64,000 nucleotides of DNA from Filosporella fistucella (Eukaryota; Ascomycota; Leotiomycetes; Helotiales): NCBI GenBank assembly GCA_030077755.1, contig JAQJZZ010000008.1, forward strand, positions 1,736,001 through 1,800,000, in the 5' to 3' direction. The translations under genes and the position numbers were made by a program. This document shows positions 1 through 11,208 of the stretch, piece after piece. Within the stretch, counting starts at the first letter, position 1. Every line of letters begins with the position of its first letter. The notes under the pieces are model-generated. The model ran no database searches, had not been told where the DNA came from, and saw only the letters and a program-made list of their open reading frames with translations.

Positions 1-721
1 TATATCTTCATGGAATTCTGCTCTGGAGGCTCACTCGCTGGTCTCCTGGAACATGGTCGCATCGAGGATGAACAGGTCATTATGGTTTATGCGTTACAGC
101 TACTAGAGGGTCTTGCTTACCTTCACGAAAGTGGCATTGTCCATCGTGATATCAAACCAGAAAGTAAGTTTTATCGCTCTTTTCCCGAGACGTCAACTAA
201 TCCTTATAGATATTCTCCTCAACCACAACGGAGTGATCAAATATGTCGATTTTGGAGCGGCCAAGGTCATTGCTCGTCAGGGCAAGACTCTTGTCGCAGC
301 GGAACCAGGCAAGGCCAATAAATCCATGACAGGTACACCAATGTATATGTCTCCTGAAGTCATCAAAGGTGAAAATCCAGGGAGAGCAGGTGCTGTTGAT
401 GTCTGGTCACTTGGATGCGTCATCTTGGAAATGGCAACTGGTCGCAGGCCATGGGCATCACTTGACAATGAATGGGCAATCATGTACAATATTGCTCAAG
501 GTAACCCTCCACAATTACCATCATCGGAGCAGTTGAGCCCCGAAGGAATCGACTTCCTTCGGAAATGCTTCATCAGAGATCCAAAGAAACGCGCCTCAGC
601 CGCCGAGCTGTTGCAACATGAATGGATCATGGCTATCAAGTCTCAAGTTGCCATTGATCCTGGAACTCCAAGTGACAGCGGGTCATCTGTATCGAGTCAT
701 TCCCGAGGCAGTCTTGGTTGA
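1..721 (+). CDS. SSK2: Ssk2/Ssk22-type MAP kinase kinase kinase, C-terminal part
   Basis: This is the 3' end of a Ser/Thr kinase whose 5' part lies left of the window. Two exons, 1-163 and 210-721, flank a 46-bp GT..AG intron with a CTAAT branch-like site; the join restores an Asn codon. The visible catalytic domain has the HRDIKPEN catalytic loop, a Y-V-DFG-A-AK magnesium loop, and the GTPMYMSPEV activation/P+1 segment. Helix F (DVWSLGCVILEMATG) follows, then a Ser-rich tail. The DFGAAK form and the long insert before the GTPMYMSPEV segment are what I know from Ssk2/Ssk22 (OS-4), the MAPKKK of the HOG osmotic-stress cascade that phosphorylates Pbs2. Assignment to that subfamily is inference from the last ~220 residues only; another STE11-like kinase is less likely. 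Confidence 0.85.
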
Positions 722-1230
722 AGCATTCAGTCCTCGACTTGTTCCACTGTTTCAGGCGGGGCAACGATACAAAACATGAAAATATGTAGCGCCCGATAAT
801 GAAGGCGCCCTTTCTTTTGTTCAGCGCAGCATATGAAGCGTTTGGAGTGTAGCATCAGCGATGAGTTCGGAGTTTTACGAGATTTTCCCGGGTCTGTACG
901 AGGGGCGAGAAGTTTCTTGCAACGCACTCACCACTCGAATCTCGATTGTACACTTGGGCGCGTTTGTTAGGGATTAATTGAGTGAGAAACTGTTATTAGA
1001 ACGGAAGTTGATGGACCCGAGAAAATATACACGAGCGGGAGGGAGGCAGGCAGGCAGGGACGCAAGGAAAGAATTGACGATATCCGTGAATAGGATAGAA
1101 CAGCAAAGAACGTAGCTTCTATATTAATATGGTAAATGTAATCATTTTACTTTCTATGGTGATCTAAAAATGCCATCGTTCTCGTGCGTTTTGACGCTCT
1201 TACCAGAGTTGAAGATGAGATGTCATGTCT

Positions 1231-1258
1231 GAGCGAGCGCAGTGCAGTGCGCTCGCTC
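1231..1258. repeat. perfect inverted repeat (hairpin)
   Basis: A 10-bp arm GAGCGAGCGC (1231-1240) is matched exactly by its reverse complement at 1249-1258, around an 8-nt centre; the stem can close one more A-T pair. It is GC-rich in a moderately AT-rich region, about 500 bp past the kinase stop. No U-tract follows, so it is not a bacterial-type terminator; its role is unknown. Confidence 0.7.
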
Positions 1259-4110
1259 GCAGTCAAGCTGCACTGTATCAAAGCGCGAGCGATGCAATGG
1301 AACGATGATCCGGGACGATCTTGATCCTGGGTCAGTCGGTGTCGGTGTTGGTGTTGGTGCTAGGTAATGATCAAACACTCCCTTGCCTGTTTGAATACCG
1401 AGTATTGTATACATGAATGAATGTATTGCACAGATACTATACTGTACATAGGCATTCTTACAAATTTTAGTAATGGATATAAGGAGGGTGCAAAATAGCT
1501 TATCAGCCGTCTGTCTGCTGTTTTCCAAATATAGCGTACAGTACAGTGCAGTGCAGTGTAGATGCACGATAGGTAAGGTAAGGTAAGGTAAATGGGAGAA
1601 GGGTGATATAATTTAGCCGTTCCGTCGTTCGTTGTACAACAGAGGTATCACAGCATATGCTCAGCGCGCTTAAGCATATTTCCTACGTTCGTTCGTTCCT
1701 TGCTTTAAAAGCGCCTGCATCTGCAGCTGGTACCTTAGCCAGCTAGCTTAGGTAGGTAGGTGGAGAGGTACTGGAGGTAGGTACGGAGGTATTATTTCTG
1801 TTGGGCTGCGCTGGTGGCTGGTCTGGTCTGCGAGTCATACCGCAAGGAGCGGGATGATAGCGGGGGGATTTGACTCGTGACCTTACTCCGTAGGTAGAAC
1901 TGTTGTACAGCACGACACTATACCAGCGTAAGTGCAGACGCAGAGCATGTTTTGGATATGGATAGCTGGGAACTAGGTTTACTCATCTGACATCGTTATG
2001 GATGGCACACAGCTAGAGCGATCTTATCTTTGAGTTTGATCGGAAGATTGGTTCTCAAGATGCTTTGTGGGTTTTTTTGGTATCAGCACGGTTGGGTGGT
2101 GAAGGTCGGGAAGGGATGTATGAGGGGAGGCGGTGAGGGAGGACTAGTTTGGATAGCGGGGTTAGAGGGGTTTGGTGGTGTTTTGGTAGGAGGGGTGATT
2201 TTTAGGGTTAGAGAGGGGGACACCGGTATGCTATAGGGTGTTCTAAGGCTCAAAAGAGGCATGTCTTGTGGAAACATTGGTTTTTAGTATGTGATCCTTC
2301 TTGGGTTCAAGGATACAGGTACCAAGAGGGGGATCTTGTTTGAACTCTCAAAACACGGTTGTTCACTCGTTAGATAGCTCGTCCTAGTCCTAGTCTTAGT
2401 CCTAGTCCTTGCGTTCACGTGCATGCAGATGGAATGCAAAATGATCCTTCAAGACTCAGGACAAGCAAGCCAGCTGAACAGCTGTTCTCGCAGTACTGGT
2501 ATCCTTTACGAAGGGTAAGGGGAGAAATAAACATTCATTCCCAGTAAAAAATATCATTCCCGCAAGGCGAACATTCAAGGTCTTTGTAGTGGTCGCTCAG
2601 CTTGTGTGTTGTTCAGGAGGTAATCGGAGCTGATGTCAGCTAAAGTGTTTGCGATTGCGCCATGCTGGAGAGAGGGCAACAGACGGATTGGATGAGGGAT
2701 TGTGGTTGTGTGTGCCGTCTTTAGAGCGGATAAGAGAGGCTAAGGTAGGGCTTTGCACTTTCTCTCTCACTCTCACATGAGAGCCAACGACAATTCAGTG
2801 CTCGATTGGTGTGTCTGTGTAGAAAAATGTGTGTGTCCATGACAAATGTGCAAGACATGCTTGAGCGAGGGGAACTAGTACCAAGATTTCAGTGCATTTT
2901 GTGGCTGCCACACCGATCTTCGAGTCAGGGGCATCCTCATCCCGAAGAGCATTATGTGAATAACTGATGTGAGTGCTGATGTGAGTGTTCTGGATGGTTG
3001 GATTGGGACATTTGGTTGGTACCAGATGACTTGGATTAGAAGGGATCATTTGTTGGTATTAGATGACACAATTGTTGGTGGAAGTAAATTAATAGAGTTT
3101 GGCTGTTAAGGCGTTTCTGCCATCTGAGGTTGTTTTGCTTGCATGGCCTTCCTCAGGGACGTGCTTGGTGGGAGGAGGGGGACCGATAAACCTCAATCAG
3201 GAAGTGTATCTTCGGTTGTCTTGGAATGTTTGTTTAACACTGGATGCGGCCCCTCCCGGCCCGGATCCATATTTCGCAACACCTTTTTTGAGGGGATCTG
3301 GACCCAATTCCTGGATTCCCGTGAGACAGTTGATATTGCAAAAAGGCAAGACTCTTCACCGTTGAATGGATGTGGGTGTCACAGTGTGAGGAGGCTGAAA
3401 TATCATCGTCCTGCTGACCCACCGTAAATGAGTGGATTAAGATGGTGAACATTACTTTTTCAGGAAGTGCGGAGATATGTTGAAGAAATGATAACGGATA
3501 CGATATACCCCTCCTCAATTACTTTTTTGTCATATTTTGGAACGTGAGAGAGAGCTGAAGCCAGGCAAACCTTGTGAAGGATCCGATAACTTTCGATGAC
3601 ATGGCTGACGTTTTTGACGGAAGCTTAAGGGTAGTCTGGGTTCTCCAGTGTAGATGTTGCTCGGAATGTTTGATATCCGCACTGGCCAAACGTTTACCTG
3701 TCGATCATAATTCGTTTGATGATATGATATGATTGATGGGTGAGGTGGAGCACGGGGATTTGCACGGTGGATGATTTTCATGGGTGACGGATGAGGTGAA
3801 GAGGGGGGATGAAAGCAAAAGCAAAGGAATTCTCCAGCTTGTGTTTGGACTCAGCGGCGACAAGCCATCGTCATGGTCATGTCAGGTACCACGTAGTATT
3901 TTGCGGCTTGGATCAGGATCAGAATCAGGATCAGGAGCTCTATGAGGCCCGTTCACGAATCGTAGATGAAAGTAAGAGTAAAGTGTATTTTCTTTCCTTC
4001 GGTTCGAGAAGAGCAGAAGACTTGATTTGAGTTTCCCTATCGAATTAGCCATGGTTACGGCATAGCACGGCATGGCATGCATATTGATGGAGGGTTATCC
4101 GATAAGGAGT

Positions 4111-4192
4111 AGTCTTTACCTTTACTTTACCTAGTCTTTACCTAGTCTTTACCTAGTCTTTACCTTTACTTTACCTAGTCCTTAACCTAGTC
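4111..4192. repeat. CTTTACCTAGT tandem repeat
   Basis: About five to six imperfect copies of an 11-bp unit (CTTTACCTAGT), some with an extra CTTTA step, run through this stretch. Related TTACCT/CCTAGT units recur at 1571-1592 (reverse complement), 2381-2410 and 31491-31506, always in gene-free DNA. Confidence 0.75.
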
Positions 4193-6202
4193 TGGTGGAG
4201 TGGTAGTGGATTTCTCTTGTGATGGACGATCAAGGCAGATTCACCTCGTGGCCAATCAAGCGAAATTTCTTACTTGCATTAACACGTTGCTAAAGTTTCA
4301 GAAAGGGGGGCAGCGGGGCGGGGCCATGAGGCGAGACGAGGCGAAGACTTTCCATGGGCACTTGATGTTCGACATCGACAGATACTGTATGTACACTTGA
4401 CGATTGGCTGTTGTGAGAAGAGCAGGTGGGAAGAACAGGAACAACGCATCAGACTTTCAAATTCATGCTCCACCCAGGACACGAATACTCTTGTCGCTTC
4501 GCCAAAGAATCTACGAAGGTTCAGTAGAGTCAGTTATTACCTATTCTTCGCAACCTTCACTCCGTTTCCCGTTATCCGTACGGACGTAATTGATTTTTCC
4601 AAACTCACCCCTCCCTTTGCCTTCCACTTCCCCTCCACTTCTCTCATCTACCACGCTTCTTGCCTTCTTGACTTCTTGGCCCTGAGCCCCCTCCTCGCCT
4701 CCTCCTCTCTGCTCGTGCCCGCAGACTAAAACACAAACTAACGGAAACTTACCAACCTTCTTCTGTTCCTTACCTTATGTTTTGTAACGGACCGCGTTGT
4801 GGCTGGTACACTCTTCGTACCTGGAGCAGTGGACCTCTTTGTGGAAAGTCTCGAATTGCGCTCACCGCTAATATCACCTCACTTCTTCAACCTGCTCATC
4901 AATCACTCGTCCATTTCTTCGCAGCGCACCCCAGACTGAAGTTCCTTTTTACCATCGCGGTTTGAAAGATTTGCCGTACGGGTAGTGACCTGTCACTTTT
5001 GCAAACCGGCAGGGTCGCAGGAGTTCGCGTGGCTGGCCGGTCATGTCTTTTGCCCTTGCACGTCAACTTGAAGCCACAGAATGGAATGGCAGTCTGGCAC
5101 ACAGAGAGAGAAACAAAGCAGAATCGACCAAACCAAATCAAATCACAATTGCTAAAATCTCCCGCGTGGTCCAGGTACAATGCAACCCTAGCAGCTAGCC
5201 TTCTTTAAGTGTGCAGAGAGTTCGGAGGCAGTAGGCTGAATTGACCCAGTTGACTGACCAGCAACGCTCAAGCCCCCCTCGTTCTTGAGATGATGGATGG
5301 CCACCTCAAGGCCGAGATGGTAATGGCCTTGACTTGACTTGATTTGCCTCGAGTAATTATTATTATTATTGCGACTCTGCACCGCTGCATCGCACACTTC
5401 GGCTAAGGCGTTAAGTCATGGCAGCATTCCATTTGCTCACTTCACTTAGTCTCCGAGAAAGCCCTGGCTAGCACGCACATCGAAACTTCTTCCTCCTCCA
5501 GTCGTTGATATTCCCCCATGAAAAAGTACCAGGGAGTAACAGGGAGCATGGTCAAGCTCCACAGCAGCTTGTAAAAAAATGTCTGCCCTGAGACCGTCAC
5601 CGCTTCTATTCACAGGGATCTTTCTCCCACTTTCAAAATCCTCTTCCACCACCAAACCACCACATCCACCACCACCACAACAACCGCACCACCTTCCACA
5701 CCTTCTCTCCTCTTGGTCTCATGGAAAACCACCCACGATCCACTGTCTGCGACCACACAGACCCTACAGCCAGCTACTACTGTACGAGGTTAGGTAGGTC
5801 AGGCAGGTCAGGTAGGTACGGAGCAATCCTGTTGTTATTATTATTTTCCCTATCGCCGGACATCGTGTTGAGATAGCACGCCACCCCTGCCATAGCTTCA
5901 ACGCGGGATGCCACGCCTGCAGCAAGTGCCGCGAACATCTTATATTAGAAGATGTGCCCTGCATCTCAAAAGTCTGGTTCTGTCTTGAATCGTGCGCCTC
6001 GACGTCTTCCTGTCGAACCTGAGTTGATCCAAAAGGGTCACTTAGTCATTTGAGCCGTCTCTATTTTAGATTTACTTCTTTCTATCATTCATCATACCTC
6101 ATTCAAGTATCTGCCAGTGCAGGTGGTCTTCAACAGCTTCAAGAATGTGTTGACCTCCTCCATTTGGGTTTCTTCGCATTCTCTTTGGCAGTACACTTCG
6201 AC

Positions 6203-7297
6203 ATGAGAGTGGTTCAATCTTCTCCACTTCGACATTTGATATCACTTATTGCACTTGGCTACCTACCAATTTCAATTGCTGGTCCACATACAAAAGTCTC
6301 TCCACCAGACTTGAAGAGTGACCCGCCAACTGTATCTCCTCTTCCCGGTCTATCTACAGTTACGGCTTCCTTCGTATCATCAAGTCCTTCTTTATTTACG
6401 ACCATCATCCCGAAAACATCAAGCATTACAAAGACAATCGATGTCTCTTCCTTTATGACGTCTTCATTAGCTATTTCGTCCATCATATCAGCCACTTCAG
6501 CAGCTGGTACTAGCTCGACTCATATATCAACTTCCATATCGATGTCGTCAAATACCTCGGCACCCTCGACGGATGAAGATTCTCCAAGCCGCCGGAATTT
6601 AATTATTGTTCTATCGGCTGTGTTGGGATTTGTTGGAATTCTTTTGGTGTTGGGAGTTACTTTTCTGATATGGCGATATCGCAGAGGCCAAATGCCTTTC
6701 AGTCATCGTGGTGCTTCTCCCATCAATGACGATGAGATAGCATCGTGGCGGCGGACGGGTCATGAACAAAAACTACCAATACCTTCCCCGACCCACGCAC
6801 CAGCGATTCGGGAAGTCAGTGCGATTCCTCTTGCGCCTACCCCAGCTTGGACCTGGGCGGCATCACCAACATCCATACGGACAATCTCTGCAAATATCTC
6901 AGATTCACACGCTGTACTTGCAAAGGCGCCAAATGCTCGGGCAGGTCTCACAGATGAGGCATTACCGGGAGCGGATCCTTTCATCACTCCACCAAAAAGA
7001 CAAAGCTCGCGACTATCGAAAGCTCCTCCAGGACATGCAAGAACAAAGAGCAGGAGGAGTAGCATCAGTGCCAAGAGTATGTGGAGTAATCGAGACCGAA
7101 CCAGCAACGACTTCAAAATCAAGGAGAATGCTTGGTATGATCATGATGATGAAATTATCAGCAGCCACCTAAGAGGAACTGAGAATGGAAGTAGTTCACC
7201 GGGAACATCGATATTTGAGGGACATTCGTCAGGTGGACTTTCACCGCGGCCGAAATCTCGGCCACGATTAGAGGATATTGGAAGAGCTATTGCATAG
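6203..7297 (+). CDS. Ser/Thr-rich single-pass membrane protein (Mid2/WSC-like layout)
   Basis: Single exon, 364 aa. The start at 6203 is chosen because it opens a clear signal peptide (hydrophobic core LISLIALGYLPISIA) and upstream in-frame codons look non-coding. Next comes a Ser/Thr-rich stretch of ~100 residues, likely O-mannosylated, and a transmembrane helix at about residues 80-105 (core IIVLSAVLGFVGILLVLGV) followed by the stop-transfer WRYRRG. A ~260-residue cytoplasmic tail is rich in Ser, Pro and basic residues. This layout resembles fungal cell-surface sensors of the Mid2/WSC type, but I see no WSC cysteine domain, so no specific function can be named. A wall or membrane sensor or anchor role is inference. 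Confidence 0.75.
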   Translation: MRVVQSSPLRHLISLIALGYLPISIAGPHTKVSPPDLKSDPPTVSPLPGLSTVTASFVSSSPSLFTTIIPKTSSITKTIDVSSFMTSSLAISSIISATSAAGTSSTHISTSISMSSNTSAPSTDEDSPSRRNLIIVLSAVLGFVGILLVLGVTFLIWRYRRGQMPFSHRGASPINDDEIASWRRTGHEQKLPIPSPTHAPAIREVSAIPLAPTPAWTWAASPTSIRTISANISDSHAVLAKAPNARAGLTDEALPGADPFITPPKRQSSRLSKAPPGHARTKSRRSSISAKSMWSNRDRTSNDFKIKENAWYDHDDEIISSHLRGTENGSSSPGTSIFEGHSSGGLSPRPKSRPRLEDIGRAIA

Positions 7298-7856
7298 CCA
7301 TCATCCGGGATAGATTCTACGGGTCGAGAACAATACATGAGCTGAGAAGTACAATGTTATAATACAGTACTGGATATTTCTTTTCTTTGTTGGCGCCTTG
7401 CGCATAGGAGGGCGTTTTACCGGGCCTCGTCCCGATGAAGGAAGGCATTTGATGACGGTATCGCATTATGATACTGGTGGGAACATACAACTCTATGGTA
7501 TTTTCTTGCATATTACTTATTGTAGAACAATTTCAAGTAGCAATGTAAACTATATGCTAGTATTAGCAAAACTCTCAAAATTATCAGATATTCTTTGCCA
7601 TGAGACGAGAAATGAATCCGACCTTGCAAGTTACATGACGCACTCTCAGTAAGATGCTTAGCAATGATGATATCTTTGCATTGTGGCAGATACAATCATA
7701 ACTTCATCAGCATGAACAAGAACTGGGAACCAAAATCCACTCCCCATCTGTGTCACGTGGCTTGGCTTTCACGAGTCGCGCTCGACGCGGTCGGTTTTCC
7801 GCTTTCGCATTTCACGATTTACAGCACGACCTACACTGGTTTCTCTACAAATCACA
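7298..7856. other. intergenic region, DPB4 promoter
   Basis: No gene seen. Just before DPB4 it carries a CACGTG E-box (7754-7759) and an ACGCGG motif (7785-7790) that fits the MluI cell-cycle box core used by MBF at replication genes. Both lie within about 105 bp of the start codon. Confidence 0.5.
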
Positions 7857-8807
7857 ATGCCCCCCAAAAAAGTAGTCGATGCCTCAAAAGTGGCCACGGG
7901 GGATGAGGGTACTCCTGCTAAGGAGATCGCTTTCAGGGAAGGAATCAATATTGAGGTATACAACCCCTCTACCAATCTATGTGTTGACCGGCTATCCACC
8001 CCACCGATGAATTGTGAATGTTATAGGATAGGAAAACTGAAAGCTAATCGAATTGTTGATAGGATCTCAACCTTCCAAAAAGTATAGTTACGAGGCTAGC
8101 GAAGGGTGCTCTACCCCCGAACACACAGATCCAGGGCAATGCTATGCTAGCTATGTCCAAGAGTGCTACGGTATTTGTGAATTATCTGGCATCACAGTAT
8201 GTAATTCTGGCAGACAAATGAATGGAGACAAATTCCGGATCAGGGATGAATATGCTGACCAGATTCTCTGTAGCGCAAACGAGCATGCCCACGCAAGCAA
8301 TAGGAAGACAATTGCGCCACAAGATGTATTCAATGCATTAGAAGACCTCGAATTCCCAGATTTCAGACCGCGGCTTGAAGCAGAGTTAGCAAGTCAGTAT
8401 CCCCACTCGAAACCAAAACGGACTGTTATTAAGCCTCTGTAGAATTCAATGACATTCAAGCCGACAAGAGAAATGCATACAAAAGTAAAGTCGCAAATAA
8501 AGCCGCTGCTGGGGCAGGCGATGATTCAATTGTAGACGGTGAGGGCGAAACTCAAGATAGAGAAGGACAACCAGCTGCAAAGAAAGCAAAACTCGATCCG
8601 GATGATAGTGCGATGGCGGATGCGAGTGAAATAAGGGACCATAACGATGATGAGGCAGAAGATGGCCAAGGGGAAGATCAAGAAGATGAGGATGAGGATG
8701 AAGAGGCAGAAAGAGAAGAGAGGTTACAAGCTGAGGAGCAATCAGATGATGCCGAACAAAAGGAAGTCGAGGACGAAGCACTGGATAATGGAGAGGATAG
8801 CGACTGA
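7857..8807 (+). CDS. DPB4: DNA polymerase epsilon subunit D / CHRAC histone-fold protein Dpb4
   Basis: Four exons, 7857-7955, 8063-8196, 8274-8392 and 8443-8807, give 238 aa. Introns are 107, 77, 50 and in each case GT..AG; joins close in phase. The N-terminal third is an NF-YB-like histone fold: DLNLPKSIVTRLAKG (helix 1 and loop), then the NTQIQGNAMLAMSKSATVFV helix 2, and TIAPQDVFNALEDLEFPDF, a near-diagnostic Dpb4/POLE3 segment. The C-terminal ~90 residues are extremely acidic (Asp/Glu runs). Family knowledge: Dpb4 pairs with Dpb3 as a histone-like dimer in DNA polymerase epsilon and in ISW2/CHRAC remodelers, handing parental histones on at forks. The promoter has an ACGCG motif, consistent with S-phase expression. 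Confidence 0.93.
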
Positions 8808-9123
8808 TGATATTGTTATGGGTGAAGGATTGCATTGGCGAATGGAGTTCTGAGCTGGGTGGGATATTGGTGGAGGTCATTTAAAAATGTTCACCATCAC
8901 ACTTCATGGAGCGGTGTTTCGAATCAAAACATGCCCGGTTTCCCAGGTATCATTTCAGGAAATCTACAAATATGGATGCCCAAGGACGTACGACGAAATC
9001 GATAAATGATATTGTCCTGTTTTTTTTGGGCCACAGAAAACCGGAGCAGTATTCAGCAGAATATACGAGAGTTGAAATTGGTATCAAGAACTATTTACAG
9101 ACATTTTACACGAGACAGGACAA
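8808..9123. other. intergenic region between DPB4 and a pseudogene
   Basis: Lies between the DPB4 stop and the degraded 3' end of the minus-strand pseudogene. No motif or open frame of note is seen. Confidence 0.5.
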
Positions 9124-10357
9124 TCACTCCGATTCCAAACTCTCAACATCATCTTCTACACCAACCTCCTCCAAATCTTCCGCCTTGTCAATAACAATCC
9201 AGTATATCTACTGCGCAACTTTATGCTCCTTCCTATCCATCTTATCAATCCTCTTTTCGGATTTCCTCTCCTTCTTCCCAGCCTTCTTACCCTTTCGTCG
9301 TTCAAGCTCCCTTATATATTTATCCAATTCTCTCACCATATCCGCCAATTCCTCTTCAATCTCCTCTCACTCCTCAGGATCACTCTTTCTCCTCAATTTT
9401 CTCTCTGCCTTTTCAATCTCATATCGCTTGTCATCCTCAATCTCCGCAATTTCTTCATCATACTTTCGTATCTTATTCCTACCCAAAGCTTTCTCGTGCC
9501 TCTTCACAAGCTTCCCATTCATTTTCTCATCTTTCTTCTGCGCTTGCCTAGACCCCCATCTCTTCCACCAATTATTCAACTCGTCTGGCTTAGGCAGACC
9601 CCTCAAAATTCAACGGCGCAACCTCATCACCTAGAGCCTAATCCTCCTCATCCTAAGATCGTCTCTCCCTCCCTCCCTCTCCCTCCTCCTCATACAAAAT
9701 ATCCAACGTCGGCGACTTCAACCCATCCTCCCCCTTCTCAACCCCAACCATCATCTTCTTCGTCTTCAAAATCTTACACAACCCCTCCGGCCCGAAAATC
9801 TCCCTATTAGCCCATCTCATATACGTTCTCGCACGCGCATAACTCGTGCCTGCGGATACGAAACCAGAGGACACGACTCATCCTATACCTACGAATTCTA
9901 CGGGATGGGAGGGGACAGCGCCCATGATGTTTCCAGCTTGGGAGGCGAGTTGGAAAGCGGGCGCTGCGACGAAGGTTTCGTTTAGACCGTCGATGAAGCC
10001 GAGGAAGGCTGAGGGGGAGATGTTGGAGTGGGATAGGAGGGGGCTGTAGGTGCGGGTGAAGGGGGAGAAGAAGGCGCCGCGGAAGGAGGAGGATTTTTCT
10101 GGTTTTCAAGAGTTAGATGAGGCCTCTTTTTCTAAGGGAGGATGAACATACGGGGTATTACGATGGGATTGAAGGATGTGAGATGTGCTGAGGAGGTATG
10201 TGTTTGGGGTAAGGTTTCTCCTTCTGAGGGGGAGGAAGATGGGGATCTGACTGCTATTTTCGTATGAAGGAGGCTGGTCGACAAAGGTAGATTGTTGGAA
10301 GTGGTGTTTTTGATCTGACAAATTGGCAGTGTATTGGGCTGGCTCCGAGGATGACAT
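9124..10357 (-). pseudogene. degraded gene of a conserved fungal family of unknown function
   Basis: Reading the minus strand from ATG at 10357 gives a protein of about 410 codons interrupted by in-frame stops at 10106-10108, 9878-9880, 9653-9655, 9638-9640, 9367-9369 and 9208-9210, with the frame ending at 9124. A one-base shift lies near 9595-9602, where an extra G in a G-run fits. Between lesions the reading is clearly protein-like: a segment with NISPSAFLGFIDGLNETFV, a small-residue stretch, GTSYARARTYMRWANREIFG, NNWWKRWGS, then a Lys/Glu-rich coiled coil. I recognise the type as a widespread Pezizomycotina family of unknown role. Splicing cannot remove so many scattered lesions, so this is a pseudogene; assembly error could explain the indel but not six stops. 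Confidence 0.85.
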
Positions 10358-11208
10358 GTTGGCGGTTTTTAATTGATGTGATATACGATATGATTATGTC
10401 CTAAAAATACTCAATACGATACTTCTCTCTTGTCTACAAATTTCCAATCCAATCCAGGAAATCATTTTATATCCCTCCTCCACCACCTACCTCCCTCCAT
10501 CTAAATCCAACTCTATATAGTTCCAACTCTCAACTATCCACATCACAGCACGTCACCTATCTCATACCCTAATGGCTACTAAATCTATCGAACACCGAGA
10601 GTCGAGTTCGAACCTCAAAGATCGATTTGTACAAGTGCAATTAGCAATCGCAATCCCTCAATTTGAAAAACTTCTGAGGCCAAGGAGGAAAGGTAGGAAG
10701 TCAGACAACAGATGGTTCATTCCATAGCTGGAAGTCTCTTAAGCTTTGACTTGAAGCGCAGATATCGGCGAGTGATGTGTTTTCATCATGGAATATTGAG
10801 AGGATGGGCCATAGTTACAGGAGAGGCGGCTACTCACTTATAGGTCTAAAGAGATATATTTTAGTACTAGCGACAAGGCGAAAAGTGTCATTGGTCGTAA
10901 ATGATGTTCACTGAGATAATACTTGGCTCAAGGAAGAAATTGGTATAATATTATACTTAAAGATAATGGAAAGACAGGATTTAAAACGAGTATCTATCCA
11001 TCTAATCCCTCAACTCCCATCGAGTCACCCTCACGCAGTTTCCTCATGCAGCGAAAAATGCTGGAATGGTGAAGGGCGGTTCTCGCATACTGTAACAATC
11101 AACCCCTCACATCTTTTACTAGCTGGGCATTTACCCCCATCAATCAAATCTCTCCTCATACTTACCAAACGGCCTGAGTCACCTTTTGATGTTTCTCTGA
11201 TAGTTGAC
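10358..11208. other. intergenic region
   Basis: No gene supported. It contains the former promoter of the pseudogene and the 3' flank of the MFS transporter. The open frame on the plus strand at 10966-11262 is not protein-like. Confidence 0.5.

Larger units (their letters stand above)
722..6202. other. long gene-free interval with short tandem repeats
   Basis: I find no convincing coding region here: open frames are short, overlapping on both strands and low-complexity. It holds the kinase 3' region and probably the promoter and leader of the gene at 6203. Visible structure: a hairpin at 1231-1258, AAGGT repeats near 1571-1592, GGTAGG repeats near 1745-1790, a G-rich strand at 2090-2220, CCTAGT repeats at 2381-2410, GGATCA repeats at 3910-3936, CTTTACCTAGT repeats at 4111-4192, ATT repeats near 5355-5370, CCA-rich sequence near 5645-5695, and GGTCAGGTAGG repeats near 5787-5820. 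From about 4550 the plus strand becomes pyrimidine-rich, as in ascomycete promoters. Confidence 0.6.

Noticed and set aside
2030..2236. Gly/Val-rich open frame
   Set aside because: It is a by-product of the G-rich low-complexity strand, with an equally open Pro/Thr-rich frame opposite.
4397..4729. 110-codon open frame
   Set aside because: Pyrimidine-rich leader-like DNA translated by chance; no start context, no homology and no splice continuation.
8446..8880. 144-codon minus-strand frame opposite DPB4 exon 4
   Set aside because: It is the complement of the acidic DPB4 tail; Leu/His/Pro-rich reading is an artefact.
10590..10610. GTTCGAAC sequence like a tRNA T-loop
   Set aside because: No matching acceptor, D- or anticodon-stem could be built around it on either strand.
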